Position numbers and translations under genes: made by a program. Below, one piece after another: positions 58,633 to 64,000 of a stretch of DNA of 64,000 nucleotides. This DNA comes from Thuidium tamariscinum (Eukaryota; Streptophyta; Bryopsida; Hypnales; Thuidiaceae), in NCBI GenBank assembly GCA_947034885.2, contig OX344751.2, positions 16,554,001 through 16,618,000 on the forward strand. Direction: 5' to 3'. The first letter of the stretch is position 1, and each line of letters begins with the position of its first letter. The notes below the pieces were generated by a model, which saw only the letters and a list, made by a program, of their open reading frames with translations, did not search any database and was not told where the DNA came from.

Positions 58633-60342
58633 TATTGGTTCTTTTTGGGAGAGATATCAAAGCATGTGGTGGCATTGGTATGATTAACTTGAGAAAAACA
58701 CTAAAGGATTGAAGTGCTTTGTGTCCTTCCAATGGTCAAAGAGGCTTGGCATGTGCATATTGAAAGTTCAAAGAGTGGATGATATTCATTTGATTTTTGG
58801 TGTGCTACAATAAGTTATATATATCCACATCATTGGCTTCATCCCCTAAAGGATTGATGGAGGATGTTTTGGAAGAGGAAAAGTTAAAATTGCTAATTTT
58901 TTGGAGTGTTTTTTGTTTCTTGGTTCCTCCATCTAGAACACTTATGGCTAGTGACTTTGCAGTCTTTTCCTCATAATGAAGTCACCTTTGATTTGTTTCA
59001 AAAACAACAACTAACTTGCTTATTTTTTATGCATTGTCCAAAATCCAAAATTGAATCTTTTAGAGGAATTCAGATCATTCAAAAATCATATTCAAGAAAT
59101 AAGGCAATGTGTGGTAAAATTTCAGCGCATTTGACCAATGGATTGAAAGAGTATGACAATTGAAGTTATAAAATAACTTTGCTTCATTCTTGCAAAATTG
59201 TGTTAGAAATCTTTGAGTCCGGATGAAATAAATATTTTGCTCTTAACAAAAATGAGGTTTTTCACAACTCACAAGTGTATGATGTTAGGTTCACTGATGA
59301 AAAATTTCAAAAACAAATATTAGGGAGACTAGCTTAGTTTGAATCATGTTACAATGCTAGTTGTTTTTTGATGATTTCTTGTGCAATGAAGAAATTTTTT
59401 ATATTGAAATCCAGATGGTGAAAATCTAGAGACAAACATTTGGATTGTGTCAAAAAAATTCAAGAACTTTGACTTCACAAATTGCAAGATAATAGTTTGT
59501 TTGTTTGTTTTCTAAATCTCAAAACCACCTCTATGTTGCTAATGAAATTTGACTCATCTTAGAATATTACAATTTGATATCTAATTTTTTTTCTTTGGGA
59601 CAATTGCATTGTGTATTTAATTAGTCACATAAATGTCAAATTTCAAAACTTGACAAGTTATTTAGCAAAACATGCACCAAAGATGCCCAAATTGCCTAAA
59701 AATTTATAAGCAACATAACTTTTGATCTAGATGTCTAATTAGGAAAAAAAATTGTATTTTCACTAAGACAATATATGTTCACACATTGTGTCAAATTTTC
59801 TTGAACATTTGACCAAAATTGAGTACATAGGAATCTACAAAGATTTTTTAATTGTGTAGCCAACGGAAATATTTACTTTAGAAGTTTAATCTAAGATATT
59901 GATAAAGAAATTATTTGGGATAGTTAGATCAAAAAAATAGTACAAAATATTGTATATTTGGATGCTTTGAGTTTTTTTCCTTTAAAACTTAAATTTGGCA
60001 TTCAAATGTTTTCTTTTGCTTAAGAATGATATTAACAAAATGAAGCTTTTGAAGTTTAGTTTTTATTCTATCTAGAAATTCTTTAAAAATCTTTAAATTA
60101 TTCATTACATTGAAGTTTGAAATTGAAGATCTATAAGCACACTTTTTAATGTATAGAAGGCCAAGGCAAATTTTTTCCGTCTTACATTATTCAACATTGT
60201 ATTGTATTTCTATTCTAAAATTTTCAAATTTATTGACATATTTTGTATTTGATATAAATTTTCTTTGTGCTTTCTAAAAAAATTAATTTGAATTTGAATT
60301 CTTCACAAAAGTTCTAAAAAATTTATGACATATTTTAGACAT
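58633..60342. other. AT-rich stretch with no recognised gene
   Basis: Frames are short (85 codons at most, plus 58906-59163) with no motif. No element ends recognised. Confidence 0.3.
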
Positions 60343-61070
60343 GGGTGATTGCAAGAAACACTTGTCCTTTTTTTTGTCCCCTTGACCTTTACCAGGTAGT
60401 CTTTTGCTCATAACTTTTTTATCTTTTGTTTGTTTTACTTGAAATTAAAAATGAAGGTGAAAAAAAAAAGTTCTACATGTTGTGTAATTTTTTCAATTTT
60501 TTCAAAATTATTTTACTATTTTTAAACTGCCCCCAATTGGGTGTCTACCTTGGCCATTTGGAGGATTTTTAGTCCTATTTTTGACCCAAAAAAGAAAATT
60601 TTGAGCTGAAAATTGGCATGCTTGGACCTATAGTATAGTTACACAATCCCTAAGAAGAAATTTTGAAAATATTAAACTGTACTACTTCCACATGTACTCA
60701 AAGTGCACTACCAAGGTACACTTGTACATAATACAAAATAATTTTTTTGAAGATGAAATTTATTGGAAAAGAAGACTCCTTAAGTTAGGAAAAACGGATT
60801 TTTTTATTTTGTTTTTTTGAATTTTTTTACTATTTTTGAAAAATCAAAGAAAAAAGTATCTATTTTCATTGTATTTTCCATTGTCCTTTTTTGTGCATAA
60901 CTTTTAGAGGTCAATTTTCTTAGGTCTGAATTTTTAGAGACATAATATTTTCATTTCTCTTCAAATTATCCATATTTAATTTTATTTAAAAAAATTATTC
61001 CAAAAGTCACAGGACTCATGGAAAAAGGCCATTTTGAGCCAAAATTGGTAAGTGTTTCTTGCAATGACCC
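60343..61070 (+). mobile_element. TIR element I2 with a 4-bp target duplication
   Basis: GGGTGATTGCAAGAAACACT at the left, AGTGTTTCTTGCAATGACCC at the right, flanked by ACAT on both sides. Collinear with I1 over its whole length. 728 bp. Confidence 0.8.
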
Positions 61071-62432
61071 ACATGTGATTTAATCTTTGAAAAATGATAC
61101 AAAAATATTCACTCATAAACAAGAAAGAAATGGTAGTTATGTAGTATAGGAGTTTCAAGTTGGACTACACATTTGTGGTCTCTCTCCTTTAGGGATCAAT
61201 CTTGAAATATTGTTGAGGACATTTTGTGCCCTTTAGAAGGTTGGATGAAAATAATCATTTTTCATCCACATGTTTTTGAAAAATTGCTTGAATACATTTT
61301 TAATGAATAGTATTGCATATTCCTTCATTATGATATTATTGGATTTTCCAAAGAAGAAGTTTAAGCTTGAGAAAGCTAATATATGATTAAATATTCAATC
61401 TTCAAAAGGCTTTCTTCTCTCTGCAATTTTGTATATGAAAGAAATTTTTTATATATTTATTTTTCAAAGATGAAATCACATACCTCCTATAAGTAATGAA
61501 AATCTCATTTTTTGGGATAATATTTTGAAATCACTCTTAATTTTCTTAAAGAAAGTAAAGTAAATTCATAGCAAATATAAAATATGCTTGAAATTTTTAC
61601 TTTAGATAGTTTGATATGTATTACAATGTATAATATCAAGGTATAAAGCAAACATATAATATTACTTTAGAATTAGAAAATCAATAGACCATGGTTATAG
61701 GCCCAAAGCTCTAAGGGCAAAAAAAATATAGAACCTCCAAAATCCTAATTTTTTAAAAATTGGAATAGAAATCACATATTTACTTCATTTCATTCCACTT
61801 CATTAGTTGGCATTAACATAATGAAACATCATTTTTATAAAAAGAATTCACATGAAGAGTAAAGAGCAAGAAGTGACCAAAATACACTATGAAAGTCATC
61901 ATTCCATAGATTAAACAATTTCTTCTTGGTAACTATCTTCACTCTAAAAATTTGAAAAAAATGCACTTTAGCAAGTTAACTAAAGGATTGCCATGGTTGA
62001 ATATGTTAAAGAACAAATATAGATGAAGATTTTAACCTTGTTCTGTATACATATATTTTGAAGCAATTTTGGACCTCAAAATAGTGTGGTAAATTAGGAA
62101 TTAATTCATTGGAGAAGCATGGAGATTGTAGTATTAGTAATGACAACAATAAGGTATTTTTATAAATGAATCAAGCATGACTTCTAAAACAAGGGATATC
62201 ACATCATTAAAGTCTATTTTTTATAATCAAGTTCAAAGCAAGCATTCACTAGTTTACTAGGAAAGGGCCTCCCAGAGTACATGGATTAGAATGAAATTTA
62301 TCACTCATCAATTGATTTCATAGCTGGATTGATTCAAAACACTATGTTTGAATATTTTCAAATCATTTTAGTAAATGGTGATTTTCTAAAAAGATTCTTT
62401 AGTGTCAGTAGGTGAATTGGAATTCCTTCACT
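61071..62432. other. AT-rich stretch with no recognised feature
   Basis: No element ends, repeats or coding signature recognised. Confidence 0.3.
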
Positions 62433-62955
62433 TTAACACCTAGTAAGTAACTGTCCACATTCATCTACGGAATTGACAATTTCGGAAAAATCATCATAAA
62501 GTACTATTTGGATGAATATTTTGGAATTGGGATGCAAATAAGAGTTGTAAATTTTGGAAGGAAAATTTTTAAATTCCTTTTAAATTCAATTACAAGCAAA
62601 ATACTATCATTTTTAAGTAAATCTTGTTGAAGGGGATTCAAAATGAGGTTTTCTTGATATGATGATTTTTTAGAATTTAAAAAAAAAAATTCTATTACCT
62701 CATTTGCAATTTTAGGTTTGAATTGAAACCAATGCAATTTTGACTTGGTCAACCACTTGACAAACTTTCACACTTATAATTTTAGAAAAATATGTATTCT
62801 AGAAACACCAAATCCAACCCTTTGATAGGATAACAACTTCATAAAGTATCTCTAAAAATTAGGATGAGTTTCATCCAAGCTTTAACAAAATAGAAATCTG
62901 ATTTTTAATTTATACATTGTCCAAAAATTTGACACCAAAGTCCTCCATGGTTTAA
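62433..62955 (+). mobile_element. TTAA-type element G2 (uninterrupted)
   Basis: TTAA-CACCTAGTAAGTAAC at the left, CCTCCATGGT-TTAA at the right. Collinear with G1 apart from the H insertion there. 523 bp. The ends are eroded and only loosely inverted. Confidence 0.5.
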
Positions 62956-63661
62956 TAACTATCCACCTTCGCCTAGGCGAACATGCTAATTTGTTTGCTA
63001 TCAATGGTAAAGTAACTACACCTAATTTCATGAGACTCTCTAGTTGGTATTAAAAATATCTATTTTTAGCACTTAAAAAATTTGTAGTTCATTCATATGG
63101 GGTCCAGAATTGTATTCCAAGAGAATCTAAAATCCCCTTTTGACTCCAATAAAACCCTAAAAAAATGTAAAATTCAATATAATATTCAAAACCATGCATA
63201 TTCGAAACCATGTAGAATTGCTTACTTGTGTGATTTCATGTGTAGTTACCTTAGTATAAAAGAAAGCCCCAAGCTTGCAATGAGAGAATGATGAATGTAA
63301 TCCAAAAATGCTTCTAGCCATCGTAAGTAAGTTATGCACCAACCCGCAATGTAAAATATGTAGCAAATCAAGCATATACTTATGACCCAAATCCCACTTG
63401 GAATTAAGATTTTTTTTCATCATTTTTTATGAAGTGCCAAAGTGATGATATAAAATGTTATGATGGTGCTCCAAATTTCAACATTCATCCACATATTGAA
63501 TTAAAAAAACCACATTATCACATATCACATGAACATACTTTCATTTCCACCCACAACCTTGCAATTTCATCAAAAATTCCTTTTATCAATATGAAGTTTT
63601 CTAGCAAAATAACTTCAAGATTTTTTTGCCATTTTCTAGCAATCCAATTATTTTGGAGGAT
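62956..63661. other. AT-rich stretch with no recognised feature
   Basis: Short frames only (up to 95 codons, plus 63429-63716, which runs into T1). None recognised. Confidence 0.3.
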
Positions 63662-63844
63662 GTTAAATCCTACTATCGAAGGTGGGCCCAATAGGTTGGA
63701 TTTATCCCAGGGATAAACGTTGAATTTTTTTCTTTTTTGCACAAGTTTTCTTTTTTGCAAATTTTGAATTCATATTTGCAATTGGAGACCCCAAATTAGC
63801 TAGGAGAGAGGTCTACAACATACCCAAAAACATGGCACAAAATT

Positions 63845-63878
<34 letters not shown>

Positions 63879-63943
63879 TACTTTTATCTCCAAGTAAGTT
63901 GAGTTTTATTGTGTTGGACCCACCTTTGATGGTAGGATTTAAC
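63662..63943 (+). mobile_element. TIR element T1 (best T copy)
   Basis: The left end GTTAAATCCTACTATCGAAG is mirrored by the right end CTTTGATGGTAGGATTTAAC (17 of 20), and the inverted match continues into GGTGGG. A (TTTTG)n run lies near 63845-63878. Related copies are T2 (31475) and T3 (18716). 282 bp, no ORF; superfamily unassigned. Confidence 0.75.
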
Positions 63944-64000
63944 GTCATGTATTTTTTTTGCTGGTGCAATCTGGCACGCAGAATGTAAAATCATATCATC

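Overview
The window looks like one piece of a large, AT-rich, intron-bearing nuclear genome. It has no long open reading frames, no operons, no rRNA or tRNA genes that I can recognise, and no CRISPR array. The only protein-coding piece I can name is a single exon on the minus strand at the left edge (755-945). It encodes the N-terminus of a hexokinase and resembles the plant family (CATPV...LR...AM..EM and LKMLPTY..SLPS blocks). This points to a plant or streptophyte-like host. Species and clade cannot be fixed from here.

Almost everything else that can be identified is non-autonomous DNA transposon debris, recognised because families recur inside the window with matching ends. (1) Elements bounded by TTAA with ends of the type CCCCTnAA...TTnAGGGG (piggyBac-like, or another TTAA-targeting superfamily such as Kolobok): families B, C, D, E, G, R. 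(2) Short elements flanked by TA with ends AGGTAG or CGGTGGAAACACC (Tc1/mariner or Stowaway-like): families A, F, J, U, W. (3) Elements flanked by a TTA/TAA triplet with ends GAGCATCCCCA or GGGGCGTTTCACACTATGG (PIF/Harbinger-like): families M, S, X. (4) A TIR family with an apparent 4-bp target duplication (I). (5) TIR families whose superfamily I cannot assign: P, K, Q, T. (6) Interspersed repeats without clear ends: H, N.

Layout. 1-1340: hexokinase exon 1, its pyrimidine-rich leader and a degenerate tandem array in intron 1. 1.9-6.5 kb: G1 with an H insertion, then U1, A1, H2, a hairpin, P1, W1. 8.3-12.3 kb: richer in GC, low in repeats, with an exact 140-bp tandem duplication. 15.2-20.5 kb: P6 carrying K, then C1, P2, a 104-bp zero-loop palindrome, N1, T3, and B1 carrying A2 and Q. 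23.8-31.7 kb: B2, M1 chained to S, B3, W4, J1, D, T2. 33-46.2 kb: F1, B4, W3, A3 with a 74-bp tandem array, B5, U2, J2, P5, E1, B6 carrying E2. 46.8-54.3 kb: X chained to M2, F2 carrying F3, a duplicated P3, W2, N2, R carrying M3, F5. 55-58.6 kb: an almost continuous run I1, C2-C3, P4, J4, A4, J3. 60.3-64 kb: I2, G2, T1.

The main biological content is the insertion record. At least seven elements lie inside other elements. In three places two elements sit end to end sharing one target site (TTAA at 56592, TTA at 27284, TTA/TCA at 47469). I saw no transposase, no defence or toxin system and no virus-like coding sequence. Any active transposase for these families must lie elsewhere.
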